Assembly: GCA_914767715.1 (NCBI GenBank)
Contig: OU612075.1
Span: forward strand, 15,934,001-15,998,000
Direction: 5' to 3'
Source of the DNA: Membranipora membranacea
Taxonomy: Eukaryota; Bryozoa; Gymnolaemata; Cheilostomatida; Membraniporidae
DNA length: 64,000 nucleotides
The notes below the pieces were generated by a model, which worked only from the letters and a program-made list of their open reading frames with translations, was not told where the DNA came from and did no database searches. Position numbers and translations under genes: made by a program. This document shows positions 1 to 11,903 of this stretch, piece by piece. Each line of letters starts with the position of its first letter. The stretch's first letter is position 1.

Positions 1-1782
1 GATAGGTAGAATTGAGTGACGAAGGGGTGAAAAGTTTGATGGTAGTGTTACTGGCCTACGTCCTCATATCATAGCTATGGCCACTCATTGGGCACCGAGC
101 AGCTTGAACTAACATGTGAAGTATGCCAAGGTAAGTAGATAACTGAAGGGGTAAATGGAGAGCCGTCTCTCGATTTTATTCTCTGCTGATGGGTGTTCTT
201 CATATAGCACAATGATGGGTTGCAAGTATGTAAAGCAAGAAGGGACCTCTGTTGCATTGGCCCCAGGTGAAGGAGTTGTTTTGACCATAGCTAGTGACCA
301 ATAGGCAGGCCAGATAGATTACGGCTGATCTTCAGTTCTAAAACAACTTAAGTTCATTTGTGCAGAGACATTCATGGCTGAAGCGTTTAAGTTTCCATGA
401 GGCTGAAAGACAGATTTAGATTTTAAAATCTTTTGCATTAGTCAATGTTTTGGCTCTGAGTAGAGACTACATTTTAATTGGCACACACATTGTAGGAACA
501 GCTGGTCCCAGATTATTTCCTCAGCGATCACAATTATATAGTTTATCATGACAAAATCCTCAACCGTCCTTTGTTGATCACAAGCGCTGTCATCGCTGAT
601 GATTACTGATATAATTCTGTATATTATGGGAATTCCAATTAGGCGCAAATGTATTGTATTAAAAACTTTTTATGTTTTTGGATGCTGGGAGCAACAGTCT
701 TTATATCAGAATTTCCCACAAAAGTTCAGCAAAAAATGTCCCTCACTTTAAGCATTGATTCTTGCTGGGGCAGCTGGGAAGTCATATACTTGTCTTCATT
801 TCTTGCTTGAATGTCAGGAAGTCTGAAAACAATGTTTTCAGATTGGAAAAATTCAAATAAATAGGATTCCAGCGCTAGTACTTGCGGGACTGCTTTTCTG
901 TTATTATTGCGGTTACTAGGGTGCTGGAAGCTATGGAATTTATATCATACTAATGCATAGTCAAAGTCAAAAACGTATTCAACAGCGTCCCAGACTTGGC
1001 CATGGTCTCGACTGCTCCCCACTACCGGTACCGGCGTGCTATGCATTTAGGGCTTCTTCTACTGTCCACCTGTAGAGAACAGGGAAGGGCTATTCAATTC
1101 AACCTAATAAAGTGTTTGGTCAAGGATAACATTTGGAATTCAGTAACATAATCACAGATGATTTTCTGCCGATTTTGAATGTTTTTGGGGAATTCGTAAT
1201 AGCTGTAAGAACGAGTTTACCTGCACTATCTCCTAAGAATCCTACAATGGGTCAGGTATTCATTTCGTGGATTGTGTCAATGAGGGTTTACATATCCCGC
1301 TAAGAGTCCCTCAGCCTGTCATTTGATATATGGCAGAGATAATATTTATACCATGTGACCATTTAGGTTATTGCTGCTACTGTAGCCCAATTATTATGCA
1401 AGTGACTATGAATACTTGTTTGTCTTGTTATTCAAAGACTAGCTGCAAAAAAAGTTGTGTTTACAATAGGCCAATTACTGATAAACTTTATCTTCATTGA
1501 AAGCAATCTGACTGACTGATTACAACCACCTGTGACCTTTGTCAAATAGCAGGACCTGTGCCTTATAACAAGATAATACAAGTGGAAAGTTCTCAAATTG
1601 ATGTTTTCCATAGCTCAATTGTGAAATGTTATTGCTGAACCTTTCTTTCTAGAGAGGCAACTTTTTGTTTGTAGATTACTCCCAATATTATTGAGCAATT
1701 TATTCCACCACAAAAAAATGCCTATCCATGTAAATAAGTGTTACAAGACATTACCCCTTCATTCAGTCATACATATGAAAAC

Positions 1783-2033
1783 AAAATAAAACGCTTCACC
1801 AGCATTAAACTGGTGGACTGGACACTAATGTGGCTTATGAGCTCATAAATTGCTGCAGAGAAAGAATTTCAAAAACTGTTATCAAAATAAAACGCTAAAT
1901 TGTTGCAGAGAAAGAATTTCAAAAACTGTTATCAAAATAAAACGCTTCACCAGCATTAAACTGGTGGACTGGACACTAATGTGGCTTATGAGCTGATAAA
2001 TTGTTGCAGACAAAGAATTTCAAAAACTGTTAT
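1783..2033. repeat. Local tandem duplication inside copy A
   Basis: A segment beginning CAAAATAAAACGC and ending AAAAACTGTTAT occurs three times in a row here. The middle copy is shortened. The right copy of the long repeat (around 45700-45785) has only one, so the expansion happened after the two long copies separated, or contracted in copy B. Confidence 0.75.
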
Positions 2034-2746
2034 CTTCTGTCGACTACCACCATCACTAACAGGTGTTTTTTTGTCTACTTTCATCATCACGAAATAAACT
2101 TAAGTACTTTAGTACTGTCACCCATAATGATTTACAGTTGTTTTTCCACCTTCCAAAGCACAACAACTTAGCCATTTTGGATAATGCTGGTACCTCTGAA
2201 TGATAAAAGAAAGAAGATGAAATAAGTTACCAATTGATAATGGAAATCTGACACCAGCACAGACTTTTTATTATGCCATGGCCGATCACTGGTTTGGCTG
2301 TAATACAACTCTGGTCATTTCAGTGCACGTCTGCAGCTATGTAATAAAGAAGTATATGTATCAGCATAAATATCACAGCTGCACGAGAGCAATGAGGGAG
2401 TTCATTGACTAGAGGCTGAATATCATTAATCTTGCAGCAGAATTGTTTTGTATGTGATTGTAGATAACAAAAGTGGAGCCAACCAACAAAAAATAAATGG
2501 GCCATATATTCACTCATGAAACCAAAGTTTTCACCGCAGCAGTCAAGGTTGGTACTCCAGACATGATGATGATACACAATATATGTCGATTTTGTATGCC
2601 TATCTAGATTCTTGTCTTATATGGTCGATAGATTCATACACAGCTTGGAAATTATAAGCACACTGGCTCTGCAGACTGGTTCTAGACACAAGCTTCATCT
2701 GTCAAAATGATGAATCATCTCTTTAAATGATTGTCAATGTACCAGT

Positions 2747-3040
2747 AAGAGTATTCACTTCACAAACTATGACCTCACTGACTGGCATGTCTGGCATTGA
2801 CATCAATATAAAAAATTGGAACACAAACCTCATCCATTCAAAATATAATGAGGAGTGCAAAGAGCAAAAGATTATTGTGCAATAATAATGATCGGTCAGC
2901 TTTTGTACTTCTCAGGGAATGACCATACAACCTACTGTGGGGAAAGGGGGACAAGTTATTGGTATTGATAAGGATCCTGGCTAGACTAATTATAGAACAG
3001 TAATAACATCTAGGAAACCATGGAACCATTGGTGCATGTG
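2747..3040. repeat. ~294-bp segment present only in copy A
   Basis: Copy A carries about 294 bp between ACCAGT and CTATGATTCA that are missing at 46500 in copy B, where the flanks are directly joined. No target-site duplication or terminal repeat is obvious, so it may be an insertion in A or a deletion in B. Confidence 0.6.
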
Positions 3041-4564
3041 CTATGATTCAGCAGTATGTTTTAATGTATGGAGTCAACAATGTCGATGCTGATTCCAATA
3101 AACCAACTGGCTGTGTGCCAGACAATCTGATCCTAAGCCCTAAGCCAATGAACAGTTTCTTCTTCTATTATTCATGAACGAGGGGTCCTAGGTACATTTC
3201 CACCCAAAAAACTTGGGACAACTGATTCACAAAACAAAACTGCAACGATTTTTTGTTTCCAAAGTGTCAGCATCAGGTCTGAGACAACATTGGTGTTAAA
3301 CATCTGAAATAGACCTTATAGTTATGAATAAAAAAGCAGGTCAAAAGCTGGGTATTGTTTGTCATAGATCGATCTGATTGCTTGTTGACATTACCTCAGT
3401 ACTCCGGCACTCAAAGATTAGTCAGTAGTTGGATAAGCTACATTGACACCCTCAGCGAAATCTCATAAACCTAGGTCGTCGCAGCATTTCAAACTATACA
3501 TGTTTTGGATAGCATACATTCCGGTTGCTGTTGAAACAAACAATTTCTGCTGTTATGAGTTACACCAATTTCTATGCCGCTGATGTTCAGTTCCTCTTTA
3601 ATATTGAAGTCTTTGTGTGCGGGTACTAGCCTTTAAAACCTTCTCGGTGCTTTGGAATGCTCCGTTCCAGGTGACTCAAACTGGCTTTTTGCCATAATAA
3701 TAAAGCCCAAATCACAACCATTACTGTGTGTTACAGAAGACACTGGCCTATACGATATATAGTTATCTTTTAGAATGCCTTCCCCAAGATTGCACTGCTT
3801 TAGAAAGTTTTTCCATTCGATACTTACCAGAATGAGTTCCTGTAGATTTATATTACAGTTTAGGTATTGCAGTGGGGGAATGAAATAGAGAACCAGCTAC
3901 CATAATACCTAGTACATGCTCACTCATAACTTTGGGCTAATGGGTACAAGACCTGCTAAGTTTGACATTGTATCCATCAATGTCCTTTACAATAATACTG
4001 TAAAATTTCAAAAATGGATGCCATCACTTCCTGAAATGAAGCAGGATAAAACATACTCCTCACATTATTTATTCTGCTCCTTGCAAGTGACTGACTGGTC
4101 ATGACGTAATATTATTTCAGTCTATTGAACGAATTGGCTGTTGTGATAGTAGCTTATATGGCACCTATAAAGAGAGTTTGAGCAACTAATCTTGAGCTAA
4201 TCTACAGACTTCGTGAAGTCCCCCTACGGCAGTCAAAATTTATGAGACAATAGTGAATGTTTTTTTTTCATTATCCGGGATCGTGTCGGTGTTGCGGGTG
4301 TATCGATTTCTAATACACTGGCAGTTAACCAAATCAAAACTTATTGTCACAATCAGTTCCTTGATTGGTTAATCATTACCGCATATTATAGATAAACATT
4401 TCCATAATCTTGACCTTGTTTCTAATTGACACAAAACCCAACTAGACATTCCCAACATTGGCATTCCACGCAACATATCTGAAGCAAGAGGACTTGTTGA
4501 TATTCTGGTCTAACATTAGTCAGAAAATATTAATAGATATTAAAGATATTCTACAATAGCACTG

Positions 4565-4743
4565 GTAAGTAAATGCCTGAGAACTAAAATAGGAAATTAT
4601 TACTACTGATAACAGTACAAAACCTACAACAACTGTATGTTGCTGAGGATATGCTCAGCAACATACAGTTTTGACCACACAGCAAGTTGTAGACTGAACA
4701 CAATTAATTTAAAGATGCTTTGAAAAATATCTATTTTCTGCAG
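4565..4743 (+). other. 5' leader intron of small BIR gene 1
   Basis: A strong donor (GTAAGT at 4565) and acceptor (TTCTGCAG ending 4743) bracket 179 bp just upstream of the ATG at 4754. The paralogue has a 181-bp intron in the same place (40859-41039). The implied leader exon ends at 4564 and lies directly beside the repeat junction at 4513. Its 5' end was not identified. Confidence 0.6.
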
Positions 4744-4753
4744 ATTATCAATC

Positions 4754-5564
4754 ATGAGTTTGGACCAGAAACTAGAGGATTTACTATCTTATGTGAACGC
4801 ACCGGACCATGTACGAAAGGACAAAGTGAAGTTTTCCCAATCCGGCCTACAATGGATTGGAGGAGGCAAGATTATGTGCAACTGTTGCCAACTGACTCTT
4901 GTCGTCAAAGACGAGTGCCTCTGTCGGCCTATGAAGCTGCACCGATCTCGCAGCCCTCAATGTGGATTCTGTATCACTAATTCCACCGACCACTTGGCTG
5001 ATCTAGCCAATAAACATAATGGTAAGTAATCTATCAATCAAATTGGTAGCTCAACTAAGATAATTATTTTGCAGATTTTATCATGTAGCAGTTTTTTTAA
5101 GAAGAGTTCAAGTTTTTTTTTAATTCAGCGACCATCTTTTCCTCTTGTCTTTTGCCTAAAATGTACCTTTTTTTTTTTAATTTGTGGTATAGTTTTATTG
5201 ATGTGATTGTTTATATCACATTTTCTCTGTTTCAGAAGTAAGAATGCGGAGAGGTATAAAACTTATTGAAGTAAATGCTGTTAACTACAATGAGAAAGAT
5301 AACGACCCCGATGTAAGTGTTATTTTTCTCTCTACACAAGCCATAATCTGAGATGGGTTGATTCTGTTTTGCTTTTATTGTCCCCTTAAATCTTTTTCTC
5401 TTGCAAATAACATTTTGTTTCATAGTAGTTAACATCTGTGGAAAACTATAGACGTACGATTGCAATTATTTGGTGAGCCTCCTGCATGTTTGTTTATTCT
5501 CTATTATTAGGATGTGTTCGCCAATGCGCTCGGAAATCTTGGTAACTGCCAGCGATGTAAATGA
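4754..5564 (+). CDS. Small single-BIR-like protein, gene 1 of module A
   Basis: Three coding exons (4754-5021, 5236-5312, 5511-5564; phases 1 and 0) give 132 aa. Residues 30-73 resemble the second half of a BIR zinc fold: a Gly-Leu-x-Trp-Ile-Gly turn, Cys42, Cys45, His63 and Cys70, spacing C-x2-C-x17-H-x6-C. Canonical BIRs have x16 and a Trp after the second Cys. Here the Trp is missing and a Cys-Leu-Cys pair lies in the loop, with another Cys at 73. The N-terminal part of a usual BIR is short. Exon 2 is basic and exon 3 ends in Asn-Cys-Gln-Arg-Cys-Lys. There is no RING, signal peptide or membrane segment. The paralogue at 41062-42050 has the same exon pattern and tail, which supports a real gene. 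Function is inferred only: an adaptor or decoy related to IAPs. A diverged zinc finger of other origin is the main alternative. Confidence 0.8.
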
Positions 5565-5597
5565 AAGAAAGTTATAATATCAAGTGCTATTGTCAAC

Positions 5598-5603
5598 AAT
5601 AAA
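5598..5603 (+). terminator. Poly(A) signal of small BIR gene 1
   Basis: AATAAA lies 34 bp after the stop codon of gene 1, so the 3' UTR would be very short. Confidence 0.6.
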
Positions 5604-7765
5604 GGTGGAAACTGCTACTCTTTCCAAAAGATGAATTCTCAAACAATTTACTTTCTAAAGACAATTAACTGTGAAATTCTTTCTGATCACACAAATATTG
5701 TACCAAACCTGGTTTTTAACCATTGTTCCTTTTTTTGTCTTATGAAATTTGATATGTTTTTAAATTATGTGAATTATGATGAAGGTATATTCCTATTGCT
5801 TATATTAATAAAATCTCAATTTAACCATATGCTAGCAAAACTTGTTTCTAATTTTGTTCACACCCTACTAGCCGTATTTAGCTGCTCCATTAACTAACAT
5901 AATATTGGACGTTTAGATTCTTCTTAAAATTCATTGCTAAGAAAATGGCGTAGTTGTTGGCAAGTCTGAATAATTCATGCTTGGGCACCTTGTTTGTTTC
6001 ATCACGTCCACAGTTTTATTTCTACGCTTGGAGACCAAACAATCATACTTATATATCTGAGATAGCGCTTACCCGCTCAAATATATTACAACTGCCTTGT
6101 TGCCTCTTATATACTTGGAGCGGTGTTGGCGTATGTTCTAATCGCTTGTGACAAAAGGAAGGAGCCTTATTTTTTCATCGGTTAGTATTGATTACCATTG
6201 TTTTACTGAAGCTGTTTCTTACAGTGTCAATCTGCAGTGTCGCTTTTCTGCAAAATCATTCTATTTATAGAGCTCCCTATTAAATTTGGTGATTTCAAAC
6301 AAAGATGTACCATAATCGTGAAACAATGTGTTTCAAAAAGGCAATCTGTCTGAATTATATTAACGTTTCTTACCGCGTAGCAACTCAAAAGTAGAAAAAG
6401 TTTTCTTGCTCCCATAGTGAGTGAAAACCATGAATTATCATGAATGTTATGTGAGAGCCCAGTTGCTATTGCAAGTGTTAGCTCAAATCTTGAACTAAGA
6501 ACATGAGTAATGGAGTGGAGCCTTCCACAATTCAGTTGGGTAACTTTGCCAAATATTATAATGTTCAAGTTCAGACCAACATAATTTGGATTTTACTCAA
6601 GTGTCATGGAATATTCCAATCGACAAGCTCCGTTGTAAATGATTGGTTGACTAATGTTAACAGACCTGTCTTGCAAAAGCAGAATTGGCACGATGCCTAT
6701 AATCTGTCCCATATTTGGTAGATCTGGTTCTCACAAAAATACTGACACAACAAATATGACCAAAATCACCAAAGGTATTGTTATAGCTGCTGACTGGATG
6801 GTTGGTATTTTGCTACTATCACAGATCAAAAAATGACAATGTCAACATATTCTCTGACTTATTATGGTGTGACTAATTATCGTTTTGTATGCAATGAACT
6901 GGACCCTATAACTTATTTAATCTATCTCAAATCGTCGCTTAAAATTTTACTAATTTCAAAAATCACATTGTGACCTGATGTAAAAAGCCACTATGGGCTC
7001 ATCATATATTATTTTCAGCCAAAATTTAGTATGAATTATATAAACCTATGAATATATAAACCTATGAATAAATATAACCTGATTTTTCTAGCAATCACAT
7101 TGACTCAGCCATCCACTTTGCTAAAAACAGCCTTTTTGGCCTCGTTTCCTTGATATAACGCAACGTCATCCAGTCACATTTTTGATGAGCTGTTAGCGAT
7201 CGATAGCTCGGCGGCTTTCCAACGGTTTATAGAAAGTTGATATTTGCTGACCCCCGTGTCTCTACCTTAAGTCCTCAAACAGCTGTAGGCTTTACTGCTG
7301 GTGGCATTCCATTATTGACTGCTATATTGTTGTTCGGTTGGTGGTTGCTGATGGATTGTCACTAACAGCAAATCAGACTAGGTTTGGGCACTTTAACTAC
7401 ATATAATCATCATTGCTCCGGTTTGATCAAGAGAATATGTATTCAGTCATTATAGCAGGAAGATCATATATAGCTGTACTTCTTCAATCTCAATCAAGCA
7501 GTGAGGAGAGTCTGAATATCTATATATCCAGAGTAACTGTCATAGACCATCCCTCGTCCTCCAACCAAATTTTATGCCATAGATTTTGTATATGGCCTTT
7601 GCAGCAAACTTTCTAAAACCACTTTGTCAAATAGTCCAAGTCTGCTTTTTATCCTCATTGTTATTACTGGTGTGCTATACCTTAGTACAGACACCGGCAG
7701 GGTCAAAGCAACATACTAATTTGAAGAAATCAAAATCCCAAATACGCCAGTTTTCCCCCTATCTA
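5604..7765. other. Intergenic stretch, no gene seen
   Basis: AT-rich unique sequence after gene 1 with only short unsupported ORFs. With gene 1 it forms the ~3.25-kb block (4514-7765) that is absent from copy B of the long repeat. Confidence 0.6.
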
Positions 7766-8740
7766 AACCCAGTGGTTTATCCAACAAATCACTCACTCTG
7801 GAATCCATTTTCAAGCTTCCTCTCATGGCAATCAGCTTTTGCTCAAGCAAATTGAAATTCTTCCAACACCAGGCCTCAGTCTTAAAATACTTTATCAACT
7901 GTATTTTTAGAGCAAGCAGAAGGAAAACAGTTACTTCAAATGCCGATGATATGGATTAATCCTACCCGACACATCTGGAAGGGAATGACTATCTTATTAC
8001 AAGGTTTATGGAAATGCAACGGAATTGTAAGTTTTTTTCAAAAGAATGTTTCTAGTTAACAGGCAATTTTACATTAGCTGTGATAAATGAGCAGCAGACC
8101 AGGGAAATGATTTCTTCTTAATTGGTTGTAGAAACACACTGGCAATTATTAGGCCACAAAGCAATCAGCAAAGTGAAACATTAGCAAATCTAAGCATACA
8201 AGGTTTTTGTCATTTGATGTTTTAATCTAGTGCAAACGTTTTGCTTTGACAATTCACTCTTTAATAACCATCAGTGTGTTTCTACCTTTAGTCCAACGAC
8301 CAGCTTGCTGATGAATTCAACCCATCGTTATGATAAGGAGTCAGGCAGCCATCTGATTCCAACGTTTTAAGTACATCTTAATACCAGAAATATGTTGAGC
8401 TTTTGGTAATCAGATGTTATCCCTGAAAAACCTGGGTTCTTATGCACAGTTATTCCGGTTACTGCTGCCAAATCTGCTGTCAGGGCCTAGCCCTTTTGTC
8501 ACAGGTCTTTAGACTCCTTCCACCCTAAAAAACATGCACTAACCACGGCCAACATATTGGGCTGGACAGGTAGGAATATCGTGGTCCAACCAACTTGTTC
8601 AATACTGTGGGAAAAAATGCTAATTGTGATTCAGCTAGGAGATAAGCATTAGTAAAGTAAATTTCTGTATGAGAATGGAAAAACAAGTTGACAACTCGCA
8701 CTTGCATCAACAAAGCGACCGCTATACCATGCTTCATTGT

Positions 8741-9098
8741 TTAATTAAAATGAGTCCTGTTCCAATGTAGGAATGACACCCTGTCCAAGTTAGTCTGAGC
8801 CCCCAGACTTTTGTCCCTCGCCCGACCCCCCCCCCCCCCGCAAATTGTGACAAGAAACAGACTGGTAATTTGTTGGCTGCATGTCTTCATGCAAATTAGA
8901 TAAGCCGTGTTCGGTAGGGTGTTCCCATGAGTACCAGCGCTACATGCGATATAGGTTCTCATTAGTATCAGGGTTGGCTTTGGAATGCTTGGACCCAGTG
9001 ACTGCGGTAATGATGTAGTGTTCACGCTTAGAAGTACCCATTGTGGCTTACATTAAGCGGTATATAAAAGAACTCATTATTATTATTATTATTATTAT
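8741..9098 (+). mobile_element. SINE-like sequence with (ATT)n tail
   Basis: About 360 bp that includes the C-run repeat near its start and ends in a short unique tail followed by ATT repeats (from about 9075). That is a common ending of invertebrate SINEs. Copy B carries the same block with a much longer ATT run. I see no clear Pol III A and B boxes or target-site duplication, so the SINE assignment is tentative. Confidence 0.4.
8792..8840. repeat. Dispersed C-run repeat (AGTCTGAGCCCCC family)
   Basis: Starts AGTCTGAGCCCCCAGACTT, continues with a CCCTCGCCCGAC motif and ends in a long C run. Related copies occur at 35579, 49132, 59516 and 63303. Short inverted motifs (GTCTG/CAGAC) are embedded. 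Confidence 0.7.
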
Positions 9099-9349
9099 AA
9101 AATCTAATCACACAGTAGTGATCATGTGATGTGATTCTGGCAGTTTTATCCCGGCCTTTCATCAAAGGGTGTTTCTTATCCTAGCAAGGTAAAATTATCA
9201 TTAAGGTTATAGTAGTATGTGTAGGGATGGAAAGTTGTTCAAGTTCCAAATTTCAACGCTAGCAAACACTCACCAGATGCAAACAATCAGATTTGAAGAA
9301 ATTACACTTGTTCATCCGTTGAAACATGGCGAAAGCTCACATGCATCGC

Positions 9350-9560
9350 GAAAAATCTTCCTTGATAGAAATGACAAGAATATTCCTTGCTAGCGTCGAG
9401 AATTACATTCTTTGCTAGCAATGAGAAAAAAAATCTTCCTTTATAACAATGACAAGAATGTTCCTTGCTAGCATAGAGAGTAACATTCTTTGCTAGCAAT
9501 GAGAAAAAAATCTTCCTTTTATAACAATGACAAGAATGTTCCTTGTTAGCATTGAACATG
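9350..9560. repeat. ~80-bp minisatellite
   Basis: Roughly three tandem units, each containing AATCTTCCTT, ATGACAAGAATGTTCCTTG and TTGCTAGCAATGAGAAAAA. Fewer and partly different units remain in copy B (49915-50060). The minus-strand ORF across it is a repetitive by-product, not a gene. Confidence 0.8.
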
Positions 9561-11577
9561 GTTTTTTTTTAAATATTTTAATAGCAATGAGGATTATGCA
9601 ACTTGCTTTTGCCCGGGATTTTGTTTCTTTTATCAACAGTAGTTATTGCTGACTATAGATAGGCCTTCCGGGAATTCCAATAACCACGTGGTGTGTCCTT
9701 ACTCCTTTAATATCTCTTTATTGACAGCAAAGGAATTCAAACCTGGTATGAGCCTGATTTGTTCATTGAGACCACTGAGAGTTTGAGCAATGATTAGTTA
9801 CCTTGTACATTTTCAGTTTAACTTGATCTCCTAGGAATAAGAATGTAAACTATGGTTTAGGCATTACCCAAGTTATAAACAAAAAACTGAAATCATAAAA
9901 ATTTACTTAGTTGAAATTAAAAAAAATCGTACACTGTCATATAGCCTTATTATGGTATCTAGACTCACATCTAATTCTCCCATTTTAAAACATTTTTTAT
10001 TTTAAATAACAAAGTCATTACAAAAAATTATGGTAAGGGGCAGGTGGCTATATGGGAAATGCCGTACAGCACTCATGGGTTTCTACAGATCCCACAACAC
10101 TGTTGCGTAGGCAGCACCTACCACAAGTCTTACAACACCCTTTGTGTCTCGGGACGTTGTATGAGTGATGGATTGGACTAAGTACCTGAAACCACACAAC
10201 ATTGGCTGCACTTACGTACCCTCGACTATGATTTATACATGAAATTGGCTACTGCCCATACAGCACTGAACTTTTCTGTAATGGTGGTATATAACGTCCA
10301 CAAGCCCCATTTATTAAATACACTTTTCCGGTTAATTTTGGCCTTTGCTCAACTTTCTCTACTCATCTACTACTCGAGTACTAAACCTATCGCATTATCT
10401 ATCTAGTACACTATCCATGGATGAACTCTGGTCTGGCTGTATTTATATTCAGGTCATTCCAGTGCACATCTGCGGTAATATAGTAAAGTGTCCTCAGCAT
10501 CTTGTGTTTGTTGTTTTCGCACAAAGGTGAAATGACCGTTCTTGTTGTTAGAGTGTTGATTAGATTTTTTGGCAGGCCTCATTGGTTGGAATACTACTAG
10601 ATGAGTTCACAGAGTAAGGATATATCCTTACTCTGCGATGAGTTACATGCTACTTAGAAGTGGAGCACATTAATGTCAATGAGAGAAAAAAAATCTTTGT
10701 TAGCCATGACAAGGGCTTCAGTGAGTAATCTGTTTAAAACGTATCAATATTAGAGCTATGTCGGAGAGTATTTTCAATCCTTCTGGTATGCGCTTGGTGC
10801 TTGCTCTTTGGCCCTTTGATCAGTGATCATTTCCATTAGGGCCCAATGCTCTACTTCTCACGCTGTAAGTCATCAGCTGTAGTGTTGATTTTGGTATCAG
10901 ATTTGCAATCTTGCACGTTGACATTTGGTTTTGTCTCAAGCGGGTAGAAGTGCCCAAAAAGTGTGCCTATTATAATACCTGGATTAATTTTTATTCAAAC
11001 TGAGGCAACTCTGCGACGAAACGTGTGCCTATAAAGTCTTATGGTTATGTAGAATTGAGGAAGATTTATATTTTGAGGTGAGAAATGTGTGCCTATAATT
11101 CGGTGAAGACGCTCAATATACATTTATTTCATGCCCAGTGCATACCATTATTGATTACCTTCGGGTGAACAATATTTGTTTGTAAAATACCCATTCAAAA
11201 TTCAAATCCAGCGCAAGGAAGTCTTTATTTATGATAAGGAATCAGAAACCATTGGCAAGTAACTTGTTTTGTACCAATAAAAAATTATAGTCTCATGAAA
11301 TGTATAACTGGAAAGTTTTAATGTCTATGAAGTCCTTATTTACTGAATAACATATTTACAGTATGAAGACAATAAAAATATGAAAGTATGACTGTGGGCC
11401 TTAGCTTGGAATGATAAATTCTATCTTTTGGTCTTCTGCCAATAAATGTTGAAAGTCACACAGGATTGTGCTGCCTGGAGGTATTCATATGCCAAGATGT
11501 TTTATCAACATCGTTTCTATTGGTCAATATTAAACTGTTGGCAAATCAGTTTTAGAGCATTAGTGTCATAAGAGGCA

Positions 11578-11585
11578 TATATAAG
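11578..11585 (+). promoter_or_regulatory. TATA box of small BIR gene 2
   Basis: TATATAAG lies about 30 bp upstream of a plausible transcription start near 11610. The leader exon would then run to a GTAAGT donor at 11705. The position fits the spliced leader predicted for this gene. Confidence 0.5.
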
Positions 11586-11704
11586 AGTAGGGTGGAATAG
11601 GCCTCTGATAGCATTGCGAATCTGTTCAACACTTCTACAAGACACACCTCTTCCAGTCTTCCTTTCCTGGTTATTGATTTCTATGCAACTTTTTATATCA
11701 GCAA

Positions 11705-11899
11705 GTAAGTGAACCTTTTATCTTCATCACTATCTCCATCCTTCATCTTCGCGTGAAATCCATGCAAACTTAATGAGTAACAGCTGATTGGTATCTGCCT
11801 TACTAACAATTTCACTTCTAATGCTGTATTGGATCACCTTGACCCTTTGGTGCATGGTTCATTGTGTTGGGTGCTTTTTATACCGCCTGTTTCTTTTAG
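11705..11899 (+). other. 5' leader intron of small BIR gene 2
   Basis: GTAAGT at 11705 and a TTCTTTTAG acceptor ending 11899 remove 195 bp just before the ATG at 11904. The paralogue has a 221-bp intron at the same place (52900-53120). Confidence 0.6.
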
Positions 11900-11903
11900 G
11901 GAA

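Larger units (their letters stand above)
2..4513. repeat. Long non-coding repeat, copy A part 1
   Basis: This stretch matches 43774-48082 almost base for base, with a few percent mismatches and small indels. No coding exon is visible in it. Its left end is cut by the window edge. It stops at 4513, where the right copy jumps directly to the sequence that resumes here at about 7766. Small ORFs inside it (for example 75-257 on the minus strand) recur in the other copy only because the DNA is nearly identical. What generated the repeat, segmental duplication or a large element, cannot be decided from this window. Confidence 0.9.
7766..11155. repeat. Long non-coding repeat, copy A part 2
   Basis: Resumes the match to copy B (48083-51624), starting at CCCAGTGGTTTATCC and ending near CAGTGCATACCATTATT. 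It contains a C-run repeat, a SINE-like sequence with an (ATT)n tail and a minisatellite, all shared with copy B but different in length. No coding exon was found. Confidence 0.9.

Noticed and set aside
75-257. 60-aa minus-strand ORF repeated at 43847-44029 with one substitution
   Set aside because: The conservation is no better than the surrounding repeat DNA. No domain, start context or splice support.
4720-4980. 86-aa ORF overlapping gene 1
   Set aside because: A different frame of the same exon; the BIR frame is supported by zinc ligands, splice phases and the paralogue.
9302-9559. 85-aa repetitive minus-strand ORF
   Set aside because: Direct translation of a minisatellite with no unit-specific constraint.
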